From positions 1-46,878 of the forward strand of contig CALWHD010000046.1 in NCBI GenBank assembly GCA_944380235.1: a stretch of 46,878 nucleotides of DNA, read 5' to 3'. This document shows, in pieces, positions 1 to 8,079 of this stretch. A program made the position numbers and the translations under genes. Positions within the stretch are counted from its first letter, which is position 1. Each line of letters begins with the position of its first letter. The notes below the pieces were generated by a model, which was given only the letters and a program-made list of their open reading frames with translations, did no database searches and was not told the DNA's origin. This stretch comes from an uncultured Blautia sp. (GTDB taxonomy: Bacteria > Bacillota > Clostridia > Lachnospirales > Lachnospiraceae).

Positions 1-5
1 AATCT

Positions 6-242
6 TCAGAGAGAAGGCGGCTGGTGAAAGCCTTTGAAACGCGGTCGTGGAAGTAGCCTCTGAGCAGCGTGCCCAACCATAACAGTATTTCTGTTATGCA
101 TTAAGTTTCGCCGTCATTTCCACGTTACAGGAAAACAATATAGATTTTTTCTGTATTGGCTGAGTGCAGAGAGCCTTTCTCTGAAATTAGGTGGTAACAC
201 GGATCTATTCGCCCTAAGCTTTTCGCTTGGGGCGTTTTTTTC
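6..242 (+). promoter_or_regulatory. T-box riboswitch leader of ilvBN
   Basis: tRNA-sensing leader that makes ilvBN transcription depend on uncharged tRNA. The base of stem I is visible as TCAGAG (6-11) pairing with CTCTGA (58-63). The T-box sequence GGTGGTAACACGG lies at 192-204; its TGGT would pair with a tRNA ending ACCA, as Ile, Leu and Val tRNAs do. A terminator hairpin, CGCCCTAAGC (212-221) with GCTTGGGGCG (227-236), is followed by six T. The specifier codon is not certain: no clear AUC or CUC stands in the specifier region, while GTA (53-55) would read valine. The promoter must lie before the window. Stem I looks short for the class. Confidence 0.88.
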
Positions 243-248
243 ATAATA

Positions 249-263
249 CCTTTTCAGAAAATG
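249..263. promoter_or_regulatory. CodY-box-like site before ilvB
   Basis: The 15-mer centred on TTTTCAGAAAA matches the CodY consensus AATTTTCNGAAAATT at 12 of 15 positions by eye. It lies between the T-box terminator and the ilvB ribosome-binding site, where a bound repressor would act as a roadblock. ilvB is a classical CodY target in Firmicutes. The same bases also form the left arm of a hairpin (251-259 with 266-274, 9 bp), so an RNA role is an alternative. Confidence 0.45.
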
Positions 264-301
264 GCTTCTGAAAAAGAAAAAGAGGACAGGAGGTATTTTA
301 T

Positions 302-2023
302 ATGAAACAGATTTCAGGAAACAAACTGCTGGTAAAAGCATTAAAAGAAGAGGGCGTAGAAGTTCTCTTCGGATACCCGGGAGCCTGCACCATCGACATC
401 AGCGATGAACTTTACAAACAGAGCGGCATTGACATCGTACTTCCCCGGCACGAACAGGCGCTGGTGCATGAAGCAGACGCTTATGCAAGAACCACAGGAA
501 AAGTAGGTGTCTGTCTGGTAACCAGCGGTCCCGGAGCCAGCAACCTGGTGACAGGACTCGCCACCGCCAATTACGACAGTGTTCCCCTGGTATGCTTCAC
601 CGGCCAGGTAGCCCGATACCTGATTGGAAATGATGCCTTCCAGGAAGTAGACATCGTAGGCATTACCAGAAGTATTACCAAATACGGCGTTACTGTAAGG
701 AGACGTGAAGATCTGGGACGTATTATCAAAGAAGCCTTTTATATTGCCCGCACAGGAAGACCCGGTCCGGTACTGATCGATCTTCCAAAGGATGTAATGT
801 GTGAGCTGGGCAGCCCGGAATATCCCAAAACGGTCAATATCCGTGGTTACAAACCTAACACCAGTGTTCACATCGGTCAGTTGAAGAAAGCCCTGAAAAT
901 GCTCCAGAAAGCAAAAAGACCTCTGTTTCTCGCAGGAGGAGGCGTAAATATTTCCCGCGCCAATGAAATTTTTACCCAGGTGGTGGAGAAAACTCAGGTT
1001 CCTGTTGTCACCACTGTCATGGGCAGAGGCGCCATCTCTACCAAACATCCCCTTTTCGTAGGAAATGTGGGAATGCACGGAGCTTACGCGGCAAACATGG
1101 CTGTGAGCAACTGTGACCTGCTGTTCTCCATCGGTACCCGTTTCAATGACCGTGTAACCGGAAAGCTGCATGCCTTCGCTCCCCATGCCCAGATTGTCCA
1201 CATTGACATTGACACAGCTTCCATCTCCAGGAATATCCAGGTAGATATTCCTATTGTGGCAGATGCAAAAGAGGCTGTCACTAAGATGGCGGAATATGCC
1301 GAGGAGCTGAACACAGGCAAATGGTTAAAGGAGATCGAACACTGGAAGGAACTGCATCCACTCACCATGAAGCCCAGAAAGCTGATGAGCCCTCTGGATA
1401 TTATCCAGGAGATCAACAATCAGTTTGAGGAAGCTATCCTTGTAACAGATGTTGGACAGCATCAGATGCTGGTTTCTCAGTACGCGGATATCACAGAAAA
1501 GAAACAGCTGATCATGTCCGGCGGCCTGGGCACTATGGGATACGGGCTGCCCGGTTCTATCGGAGCCAAGATCGGAAATCCAGATAAACCCGTTATTTCC
1601 ATCTCCGGTGACGGGGGCATCCAGATGAATATCCAGGAGATGGCGACTGCTGTGCTGGAAGAACTCCCAGTAATCACCTGCATCTTCAACAATGAATATC
1701 TGGGCATGGTACGCCAGTGGCAGAAGCTCTTCTACGGCAAACGCTACAGCATGACCAACTTAAAAGCCGGAGCCCTCTCCCGCCGTACAAACGGGGAAGA
1801 ATATCCGCCGGAATATGTTCCTGATTTTGTAAAACTTGCAGAAAGCTACGGCGCAAAGGGAATCCGTGTAACAAAGAAGGAAGAAATCGCCGCTGCCTTT
1901 GAGGAAGCGAAGAAAAATACCAAGACGCCCACCATCATCGAGTTTATCATCGACCCTGAGGAGATGGTATACCCCATGATTCAGCCGGGCGGAACTCTGG
2001 AAGATATGATTATGGATTGTTAG
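302..2023 (+). CDS. ilvB: acetolactate synthase, large catalytic subunit
   Basis: Condenses two pyruvates to acetolactate, or pyruvate with 2-oxobutyrate, the first shared step of valine, leucine and isoleucine synthesis; cytosolic, dependent on thiamine diphosphate, FAD and Mg2+. The 573 residues match the family length. Visible: the N-terminal ThDP fold with catalytic Glu51 in RHEQAL, the middle FAD-binding domain, and the C-terminal ThDP motif GDGG (436-439) with metal-ligand region NNEYLG (463-468) and Trp473. The C-terminus ends in the usual VYPMIQPGG block. A short insert around 487-505 is not in all homologues. AGGAGG at 288-293, 8 nt before the ATG, fixes the start. ilvN follows after 13 nt, so the two subunits are co-transcribed behind the T-box. 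Confidence 0.97.
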   Translation: MKQISGNKLLVKALKEEGVEVLFGYPGACTIDISDELYKQSGIDIVLPRHEQALVHEADAYARTTGKVGVCLVTSGPGASNLVTGLATANYDSVPLVCFTGQVARYLIGNDAFQEVDIVGITRSITKYGVTVRRREDLGRIIKEAFYIARTGRPGPVLIDLPKDVMCELGSPEYPKTVNIRGYKPNTSVHIGQLKKALKMLQKAKRPLFLAGGGVNISRANEIFTQVVEKTQVPVVTTVMGRGAISTKHPLFVGNVGMHGAYAANMAVSNCDLLFSIGTRFNDRVTGKLHAFAPHAQIVHIDIDTASISRNIQVDIPIVADAKEAVTKMAEYAEELNTGKWLKEIEHWKELHPLTMKPRKLMSPLDIIQEINNQFEEAILVTDVGQHQMLVSQYADITEKKQLIMSGGLGTMGYGLPGSIGAKIGNPDKPVISISGDGGIQMNIQEMATAVLEELPVITCIFNNEYLGMVRQWQKLFYGKRYSMTNLKAGALSRRTNGEEYPPEYVPDFVKLAESYGAKGIRVTKKEEIAAAFEEAKKNTKTPTIIEFIIDPEEMVYPMIQPGGTLEDMIMDC

Positions 2024-2036
2024 GAGGCTTTTGGAT

Positions 2037-2546
2037 ATGGATAAAGGAATGAAAAAAAGATGGATTTCGCTGTATGTGGAAAATCAGGTGGGTGTACTCT
2101 CCAAAATCTCCGGTCTGTTTTCCGGAAAATCCTATAACTTAGACAGTCTGACTGTAGGTACCACAGAAGACCCCACAGTCTCCCGCATGACCATCGCCAC
2201 GGTCAGCGATGATGAAACTTTTGAACAGATTAAAAAACAGTTAAACCGCATGATCGAAGTCATTAAAGTCATTGATTTTACCGATATTTTTGTCCGCATG
2301 AAAGAGATCCTTTATATTAAGGTAAAGAACTGCTCCGCTGCTGACAAAGTGGAACTTTTCCAGATTGCGGAGACCTTCAAGGCGAGGGTTATTGACTACG
2401 GCAAAGACAGCCTGCTTCTGGAGTTCGTACAGACCGCTACGAAAAACGACGCTGTCATTAAGCTGATCAAGGAAGAATTCAGAAACATTGAAGTTGTCCG
2501 CGGCGGCAGCGTAGGGATCGAGTCTATCAGTATGATGGAAAGATAA
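2037..2546 (+). CDS. ilvN: acetolactate synthase, small regulatory subunit
   Basis: Regulatory partner of IlvB; its ACT domain binds branched-chain amino acids, usually valine, and gives feedback inhibition. 169 residues, typical length. The N-terminal ACT domain (about residues 6-80) shows the family pattern VENQVGVLSKISGLFSGKSYN and TVGTTEDPTVSRMT; the rest is the ALS_ss C-terminal domain. A frame-compatible TTG at 2031 lies only 3 nt after AGGAGG (2022-2027), whereas the ATG at 2037 has 9 nt spacing, so 2037 is preferred. A strong terminator follows at 2566. Confidence 0.95.
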   Translation: MDKGMKKRWISLYVENQVGVLSKISGLFSGKSYNLDSLTVGTTEDPTVSRMTIATVSDDETFEQIKKQLNRMIEVIKVIDFTDIFVRMKEILYIKVKNCSAADKVELFQIAETFKARVIDYGKDSLLLEFVQTATKNDAVIKLIKEEFRNIEVVRGGSVGIESISMMER

Positions 2547-2565
2547 AAAGCATATATCTCACAAA

Positions 2566-2616
2566 ATAAGAACGCTCTTTCTGAAAGTTAAAACTTCTCA
2601 GAAGGAGCGTTCTTAT
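2566..2616. terminator. bidirectional terminator between ilvN and the epimerase gene
   Basis: A perfect 12-bp stem, ATAAGAACGCTC (2566-2577) with GAGCGTTCTTAT (2605-2616), has an inner TTCTGA/TCAGAA extension and A/T-rich flanks on both sides. It serves the convergent ilvBN and epimerase units. Confidence 0.85.
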
Positions 2617-2633
2617 ATTTTGCTCTTTGTCTG

Positions 2634-3491
2634 TCACTTTTCCAGCTTTATTTCAATCCAGGTGTTCAAAGTTTCTCCGGGCTGGACCCAAAGCAGGTTT
2701 TCTTTGGTATTCAGAGCATCCGGTTTCCCTGTCCAGGGCTCCAGGCAGATAAATTTCTCTGCTTTTACATACCAGATCAATTGGTATGGGAACACCTCAT
2801 CAAAGGATAGAGTAAGTTTATATTCCCCAAAATCCGCCCGGATGACGCTCTCCTGATTATCCAGAACCAAATAGCCTGCTTCGGCTTCTCCGTCAGGAAT
2901 TTTATCTGGGCAATTTACGGTTTCATTGGAAATAGTATTCAGTGCCTGAGAGGCATGAATATGTACGCTTACCTGTTCCGGTATTTTAAAATAAGGATGA
3001 AAACCGGCGCTGAACGGCATTGCCTTTCCTGACAAATTTTTATACTCCTGTAAAATCTTCAGCGAATCTTTCCTTAAGATATAGGTAAATCGCAGACAAA
3101 ATTCAAAAGGATACTGTTTTAACGTTTCCTCCGTGCTGTTCAGCTCCAGAACCAGCTCTCCTCTCTCTTCGTTCTTCTCTGTCAGCTTCCAGGGAAAATT
3201 TCTGGCTAACCCATGGATGGGAAGATGATATTTCTCTCCATCCACCATGTAAGTATCCTCGCTCAGCTTCCCTGTACAGGGGAATAAAATAGGTACTCCG
3301 CCTCGGATATATTTCGTCTTGTCTTTATAAATCTCGCCGTCCAGATGCAGGAGTTGTTGCCCCTGCAGGGAAAGCTGAGTAAGGATTCCACCTCTTTGGT
3401 CATTGATTTCTGCAGCGCTGTCTGTCTCTTCGCTGCATATTCTATATACGGGATATCCATATTTGTCATGGACTCTTTCTATTTTATACAT
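2634..3491 (-). CDS. aldose 1-epimerase (mutarotase) family protein
   Basis: Probable mutarotase interconverting alpha and beta anomers of a free or phosphorylated aldose. The 285-residue beta-sandwich protein carries the family landmarks: His93 in HGLARNFPW, His165 in GFHPYF (general acid position) and Glu251 in CLEPWTGKPDAL (general base position). It resembles the compact YeaD/LacX-like branch rather than GalM, so the sugar cannot be named. Last gene of the importer operon: 17 nt separate it from the upstream dehydrogenase gene. In this setting it probably prepares the sugar brought in or oxidised by its operon partners. Confidence 0.86.
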   Translation of the reverse strand: MYKIERVHDKYGYPVYRICSEETDSAAEINDQRGGILTQLSLQGQQLLHLDGEIYKDKTKYIRGGVPILFPCTGKLSEDTYMVDGEKYHLPIHGLARNFPWKLTEKNEERGELVLELNSTEETLKQYPFEFCLRFTYILRKDSLKILQEYKNLSGKAMPFSAGFHPYFKIPEQVSVHIHASQALNTISNETVNCPDKIPDGEAEAGYLVLDNQESVIRADFGEYKLTLSFDEVFPYQLIWYVKAEKFICLEPWTGKPDALNTKENLLWVQPGETLNTWIEIKLEK

Positions 3492-3508
3492 ATTTTTTCT
3501 TTACTCCA

Positions 3509-4519
3509 TTATTCTTCAATATCTACAGGCATTCCTGTTCTGATCGACTCGTGGATCGCTGCAATGATAATTGTATTCCTCAGCCCGTCTTCTTCTGTTG
3601 CCAAAGGTTCTCCGTCATTTTCCAGAACATCAATATAGCCGTTGAGCATGTGAGCCGGCGGCGCATTTAAATGACCATTTACCGGTGTTCCTAAAATTCT
3701 GGGATTCTGAAACTTGTCCGGTGACGCCATTTTCACCATCTGTTCACACAGATCAATACTTATACTGCTTTTTTCTCCTACAATCATCATTTTCTGGTCT
3801 GCCACTACAGGATAGGATTCAGGCAGTACCCATGTTGTTGTAAATACTCCTGATGTTCCGTCTTTGTAAGTTAAAATTGCCTCCACAGAATCATATGTAT
3901 CAATGTTCTCTGCAGCCAATTTCTTTTTTACGCCGGTGGCATAAACTCTTTTTACCTCTTTCCCCGTATACCAGGATGCCATATCAATGATATGCGGGAA
4001 TAAAAACCATGCCGGAGTAGATTTGCCTGCCCAGGGAAGCATTTCCTTAGGCACATATTCCGTATCATTGAGAAGTGCATAAATATTCAAAATATTTCCC
4101 ACATTCCCTGCATCGATCACAGCTTTCGTATTGATGAAAGGAAGGCTCCAGCGATTTTCAAAAGCAACCAGGCATTTCACCCCATTTTCTCTGATTACAT
4201 CTGTCATCTCCCTGCACTCTTCCACGGATGTAGAAAAAGGTTTTTCCACCATCATGTTAAGTTTATGGCTGGCTGCGTACAGTACAGCTTCCCTGTGCAT
4301 AAAGTCAGGTGTTGCTACGATCACTACATTAATATCCCCTCTGTCGATCATATCGCGGAAATCTGTATAGGCTTCTGCCCCATACTTTTCTGACATTTCC
4401 TTCAATACCGCTTCGTTGGTATCACAGACGGCTTTCACCTCTGCATTAGGATTCTGGCTGATCACACTGGCATACATCTTTCCCCGGATTCCCATTCCGA
4501 TAATTCCAAATTTCTGCAT
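3509..4519 (-). CDS. Gfo/Idh/MocA-family NAD(P)-dependent oxidoreductase
   Basis: Oxidises or reduces a sugar, cyclitol or related hydroxyl compound using NAD(P). 336 residues. The N-terminal Rossmann domain starts with GIIGMGIRGKMY (dinucleotide loop, residues 5-16) and carries the catalytic Lys of the VEKPFST motif; the C-terminal alpha/beta domain includes FPHIIDMASW, the usual Asp/His substrate-side pair. Substrate not predictable from sequence. It sits between the substrate-binding protein gene (23 nt upstream) and the mutarotase gene, suggesting the importer delivers a sugar-like molecule that is oxidised here. Members of this family act on glucose, inositols, glycosides and some sulfosugars. 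Confidence 0.9.
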   Translation of the reverse strand: MQKFGIIGMGIRGKMYASVISQNPNAEVKAVCDTNEAVLKEMSEKYGAEAYTDFRDMIDRGDINVVIVATPDFMHREAVLYAASHKLNMMVEKPFSTSVEECREMTDVIRENGVKCLVAFENRWSLPFINTKAVIDAGNVGNILNIYALLNDTEYVPKEMLPWAGKSTPAWFLFPHIIDMASWYTGKEVKRVYATGVKKKLAAENIDTYDSVEAILTYKDGTSGVFTTTWVLPESYPVVADQKMMIVGEKSSISIDLCEQMVKMASPDKFQNPRILGTPVNGHLNAPPAHMLNGYIDVLENDGEPLATEEDGLRNTIIIAAIHESIRTGMPVDIEE

Positions 4520-4542
4520 TTTTTTATCCTCCTATCCACTTT

Positions 4543-5604
4543 TTAGTTTTCCTGATTTGCGTCATATGCTTCCTGCATAATATCAAAAAGTACGTAATCA
4601 TCCACAGGCACTTCTTCTGTCAGTCTTCCGGAATCTATAAATACTTTTTGCTGATTTTCATAATATTTCTTAATCGTTCCATCGCTTAATCCCTGAGCGA
4701 CAAATTCAGAAGTAATCCAGTTTCCTGTATCAATGGTATCCAGCATTGTCTGTTCATCGGCTTCGCAGGCCTGGGCTGTCCACCTGGCAACTTCTTCAAT
4801 GTTTTCTGCTCTGTAATCCATAGCTTTCTGAATCGCTCTGGTAAAACGAACAAGTACGTCGTGATTTTCTTCTGCGTATTCCTTTGTTGTGGCAAAACTG
4901 TCCGGAAATGTGACCTTGTCCACATAGTCTTCATTTGTGGCAAGTACTACTGCATTGTCTCCCAGCTGATTCTCGATGACTTTATTATTAGGCGCCCAGG
5001 TTGCACAGGCATCCACACTTCCGCTGACCATTGCAGATACCATACCGTTGGTGTCCATTTCCACAGTCTCCACATCATCTGTACTGAGTCCTGCTTCTTC
5101 AAGAGCAATATTGAAAATTGCTTCTGCTGATGTTCCCGCGCTTGTAGCTACCCGTTTTCCTTTTAAATCTTCTATGCTGCTTACACCTTTTTCTTTGTTT
5201 CCTATGATTGCATCCGCTAAACTGGTACTTACAATCTGGAAAATCTCAGCCTGGCCTTCAGCACACAGCGCATGGGCTCCATGACCAATCTGACAGATCT
5301 GGATATCTCCGGAAGCCATAGCTGCAATCTCCGGCGGACCCGACTGAAATTCTATAGTTTCCACTTCCAATCCCATCTCTTCAAAGTATCCCATCTTTTC
5401 CGCTGTAACATATAAAGCCGCACTTCCTAAATTTGGCATATAACCGGCTTTTATCTTGGCTGTCTCAAAGGTTTCCTCCTTTGTGCTTTCTGTAGTTTCT
5501 GTCTTCTCCTGTGTCTCCGATTCCTGATCTCCGCCTCCGCATCCGGTCATGATAACCGCTGCCGCAACAATCGCTGAAATCAGTCCGTACATTTTTTTCC
5601 TCAT
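4543..5604 (-). CDS. ABC transporter substrate-binding lipoprotein (NMT1/SsuA-like)
   Basis: Extracellular solute receptor of the importer encoded next door. 353 residues. Residues 1-22 are a lipoprotein signal with lipobox VIMTGC, lipidated at Cys22, followed by a Gly/Glu/Thr-rich linker. The mature part is an SsuA/ThiY/NMT1-like two-lobed domain: KAGYMPNLGSAALYVTAEKMGYFEEMGL and the GKRVATSAGTSAEAIF segment are typical. The family binds sulfonates, taurine, nitrate, thiamine precursors or aromatic acids; sequence alone does not decide. The neighbouring dehydrogenase and mutarotase argue for a sugar-like ligand, which would be unusual for this class. Confidence 0.9.
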   Translation of the reverse strand: MRKKMYGLISAIVAAAVIMTGCGGGDQESETQEKTETTESTKEETFETAKIKAGYMPNLGSAALYVTAEKMGYFEEMGLEVETIEFQSGPPEIAAMASGDIQICQIGHGAHALCAEGQAEIFQIVSTSLADAIIGNKEKGVSSIEDLKGKRVATSAGTSAEAIFNIALEEAGLSTDDVETVEMDTNGMVSAMVSGSVDACATWAPNNKVIENQLGDNAVVLATNEDYVDKVTFPDSFATTKEYAEENHDVLVRFTRAIQKAMDYRAENIEEVARWTAQACEADEQTMLDTIDTGNWITSEFVAQGLSDGTIKKYYENQQKVFIDSGRLTEEVPVDDYVLFDIMQEAYDANQEN

Positions 5605-5622
5605 TCAGATTCCTCCTAGTTC

Positions 5623-6414
5623 TTACTTTCTTACTTCCAGATACTCTTTATATACTTCCGACCAGATATGATTTTTGATTTCCAGAAATCGCGGGGACAT
5701 TTTTGTTTCCTGTGTTCTTGGGTAAGGAATATCAACATCCACAATTTCTTTTATTCTTCCCGGTCTGGCACTCATTATCACTACTTTCGTAGCTAAAATA
5801 ATGGCTTCTTCTACATCATGGGTAATAAAAAAACAGGTTTTCTGTTCTTTTTCCCAGGTTTCAATCAATTCCGACTGAAGCTGTGTCCTGGTCTGGGCAT
5901 CCAAAGCTCCAAATGGTTCATCCATTAAAAGAACCTGAGGCTTTGCCGCGTAAGCCCTGGCAATAGCTACTCTTTGCTTCATACCTCCTGAAAGTTCCTT
6001 TGGATAGGATGATGCAAACTGCTCCAATTCTACCATTTTCAAATATTTCATAGCCTCTTCTTCAAGAGCTTTTCCACGAAGTCCCTGGAGTTTCGGAGCA
6101 TACTCCACATTTTTCAGAACTGTAAGCCAGGGGAATAAAGCATACTGCTGAAAAACCACACCCCGTTCCGGTCCTGTGCCTTCTACTTCTTTATCGTTTA
6201 CATAGATATGTCCTTCTGTAGGTTCCAGCAGACCTGCGATCATGTTGAGCAGTGTAGATTTTCCGCACCCTGATGGACCAACTACGCAGATAAATTCATT
6301 TTCTTTAATCTCCATATTTACATTGCTTAAAGCCAGGACTTCACCTTTTCGTGTCTGATATTTTTTATTTACATTATCAATCTTTATCACTGTGCGCCTG
6401 TTGTTTCCTGCCAT
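5623..6414 (-). CDS. ABC transporter ATP-binding protein (SsuB/TauB-like)
   Basis: ATPase that powers the importer. 263 residues with Walker A GPSGCGKS (46-53), Q-loop FQQYALFPW, signature LSGGMKQR, Walker B VLLMDEPFGALD and the switch His in FFITHD. Best fit is the nitrate/sulfonate/taurine ATPase group. The start codon lies inside the permease gene (28-base overlap) with AGAGGAGG upstream, indicating translational coupling. The C-terminal tail after IPYPRTQ is the usual short SsuB-type extension. Confidence 0.93.
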   Translation of the reverse strand: MAGNNRRTVIKIDNVNKKYQTRKGEVLALSNVNMEIKENEFICVVGPSGCGKSTLLNMIAGLLEPTEGHIYVNDKEVEGTGPERGVVFQQYALFPWLTVLKNVEYAPKLQGLRGKALEEEAMKYLKMVELEQFASSYPKELSGGMKQRVAIARAYAAKPQVLLMDEPFGALDAQTRTQLQSELIETWEKEQKTCFFITHDVEEAIILATKVVIMSARPGRIKEIVDVDIPYPRTQETKMSPRFLEIKNHIWSEVYKEYLEVRK

Positions 6415-7175
6415 CCTGTAAGCCTCCTCTCTAAGAACCGGATAAATTTTTCCATGACCAGTCCGATCACTCCGATAATAATAATTCCCAAAAGAACCGT
6501 AGACATATCATAATATCCCTGGGCTTTTTGAATCATCATACCAAGTCCCTTGGACGCGCCTGTCAATTCTGCGGCAATCAATGTGGTAAGAGATGCTGAC
6601 AGTCCTAATCTTGCACCTACCAGAATAAATGGGGTGGAGGCTGGTATGACTATCTGGAAAAAAATATCTTTGCTCCCAGCTCCCAATACTTTCGCGGCCT
6701 TAATTAAAGTTGTATCTACGTTACAGACACCCTGATAAATCGTTACCACCATAACCAGAAAAGATGCGATAAAAATTACGATGACTTTTGCTTTTTCCCC
6801 CACACCTGCTCCGGTAATGACCAGTGGAATGTATGCCAGAGGCGGAATATTGCGTACAAACTGTATCCACGGTTCTACAATCTTTCTGAAAGGAGTGTAC
6901 CATCCCATAAGGATTGCGATTGGTATAGACAAAATAAAACCTATACAAAATCCTGTCAGTACCCTGAACAAACTGATTCCTACATGTCCCCAGAGTGTCC
7001 CATCTCTGATCTTATCTACTGCTGTCTGGACAACTTCCCATGGCTCGGCAAAAATAACCCCGCCTGCTTCTGAAGTTGCAATAAGTATCCACAGTGCCAT
7101 TGCTGCCAGCAAAGATAAACACATCCACAGCCATGACGGAACCTGAGCGATTTTTCCTTTCTTTTTTTTCATCAT
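6387..7175 (-). CDS. ABC transporter permease (SsuC/TauC-like)
   Basis: Membrane channel of the importer. 262 residues with about six transmembrane helices and the cytoplasmic EAA-type coupling loop near AAKVLGAGSKDIFFQIVIPASTPFIL. The family pattern GFCIGFILSIPIAILMG and the IPPLAYIPL segment are typical of binding-protein-dependent sulfonate/nitrate permeases. First gene of a five-gene operon (permease, ATPase, binding protein, dehydrogenase, mutarotase). Its upstream region holds an inverted repeat and a CodY-like box. Confidence 0.93.
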   Translation of the reverse strand: MMKKKKGKIAQVPSWLWMCLSLLAAMALWILIATSEAGGVIFAEPWEVVQTAVDKIRDGTLWGHVGISLFRVLTGFCIGFILSIPIAILMGWYTPFRKIVEPWIQFVRNIPPLAYIPLVITGAGVGEKAKVIVIFIASFLVMVVTIYQGVCNVDTTLIKAAKVLGAGSKDIFFQIVIPASTPFILVGARLGLSASLTTLIAAELTGASKGLGMMIQKAQGYYDMSTVLLGIIIIGVIGLVMEKFIRFLERRLTGWQETTGAQ

Positions 7176-7232
7176 GTTGGTTACCCCCTTGTTTTATTTG
7201 ACATCATCATATCATTTTCATTTTTTTTTAAC

Positions 7233-7253
7233 AGTATGAATTTTTTTCATACT
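7233..7253. promoter_or_regulatory. inverted-repeat operator before the importer operon
   Basis: AGTATGAA and TTCATACT form a perfect 8-bp inverted repeat with five T between them. On the minus strand a possible -10 TATGAT (7211-7206) has only a poor -35 (CTGTTA), and the repeat overlaps that position, as expected for an activator-dependent promoter. The LuxR-type regulator encoded at 7408-8073 is the natural candidate to bind it. Confidence 0.5.
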
Positions 7254-7285
7254 TTTTTCTGAAAAAATATGGATTTTCAATATCA

Positions 7286-7300
7286 GATTTTCAGGAAATT
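7286..7300. promoter_or_regulatory. CodY-box-like site before the importer operon
   Basis: GATTTTCAGGAAATT matches the CodY consensus at 13 of 15 positions by eye. It lies about 110 bp upstream of the permease start and upstream of the inverted repeat at 7233. It would tie importer expression to branched-chain amino acid and GTP levels, as at ilvB. The A/T-rich setting makes chance matches possible. Confidence 0.4.
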
Positions 7301-7318
7301 GTTCAAAAAAATAAAAGG

Positions 7319-7360
7319 CTGCGGTATCAGGAAAATCTTTTCGTTTTCTCCATACCGCAG
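7319..7360 (-). terminator. terminator of the two-component operon
   Basis: CTGCGGTAT (7319-7327) pairs with ATACCGCAG (7352-7360). On the minus strand the stem is followed by a T-rich run covering about 7305-7316, ending the response regulator transcript. Confidence 0.8.
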
Positions 7361-7407
7361 TTCTTATTCATGACAATAGGCAGTTCGCAAAGTATGCCGT
7401 CTGCTTT

Positions 7408-8073
7408 TTAAAATAAATGTTCCAGCTTCAGCTCATGGATCATTTTTACAATTTCTTTTGTTCTGGAACATTTAAATTTTCTCAGCAGCCCTTTGATCTG
7501 TGTCTTAACTGTCACCATCTCCACACATCGGATCGCCGCAATTTCTGATACTTTTTTTCCATCCAGCAAAAGTTTTACCAGTTCTCTCTCTGCTGCCGTC
7601 AAGGCAGAAAGATTATTAACAAAATACAAAAGGCTTTGCTCGGATCTCCTGGCTCTCGTGTATTCTTTTAAAACAACCTTCTGAACTTTATTGTCCAACA
7701 GAGTTTTCCCGTCGTACGCCGCCCTGATATGGAGCAGGACTTCCTCCTCTGAAATTCCTTTGACAATATAATCAACAGCTCCTGCTCCCATGGCAGTAAT
7801 TATAATCTGATCCGTTTCATGTGCTGTCAGAAAAATAATTTTCAGTTCCGGCCTGATTTCCTTCAGCTTTTCGGTGACGAGGATGCCTGTATTCATCTCC
7901 TCCATTTCAATATCCATAAGAACAATATCACACTGGGCGGACTGCAGTTTTTCCAAAGCCTCTCTGCCGCTGCAGGCAGTGCCTGTCACGCACATATCTT
8001 CCTGTTCCTTGATCATTTCTTCCAAATCTTCCACTAAAATCTGAAAATCATCTGCTATAAATATGCGAATCAT
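7408..8073 (-). CDS. LuxR/NarL-type response regulator
   Basis: Transcription factor controlled by phosphorylation. 221 residues. The receiver domain (1-120) has the acidic pair Asp8/Asp9, phospho-acceptor Asp54 in VLMDIEM, the Thr switch in FLTAHE and the conserved Lys in VDYIVKG. The C-terminal HTH domain begins at LSALTAAERELVKLLL and includes the recognition-helix region EMVTVKTQIKGLLRKF; a Cys-rich variation (RCVEM) is unusual. It follows the kinase gene after 6 nt, so the two are a pair. Its likely target is the importer operon downstream, where an 8-bp inverted repeat overlaps a weak promoter. Confidence 0.93.
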   Translation of the reverse strand: MIRIFIADDFQILVEDLEEMIKEQEDMCVTGTACSGREALEKLQSAQCDIVLMDIEMEEMNTGILVTEKLKEIRPELKIIFLTAHETDQIIITAMGAGAVDYIVKGISEEEVLLHIRAAYDGKTLLDNKVQKVVLKEYTRARRSEQSLLYFVNNLSALTAAERELVKLLLDGKKVSEIAAIRCVEMVTVKTQIKGLLRKFKCSRTKEIVKMIHELKLEHLF

Positions 8074-8079
8074 AACCGG

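Noticed and set aside
341..1201. 286-codon open frame on the minus strand inside ilvB
   Set aside because: It lies fully opposite a canonical ilvB, has no family motif and no ribosome-binding site; ordinary antisense shadow.
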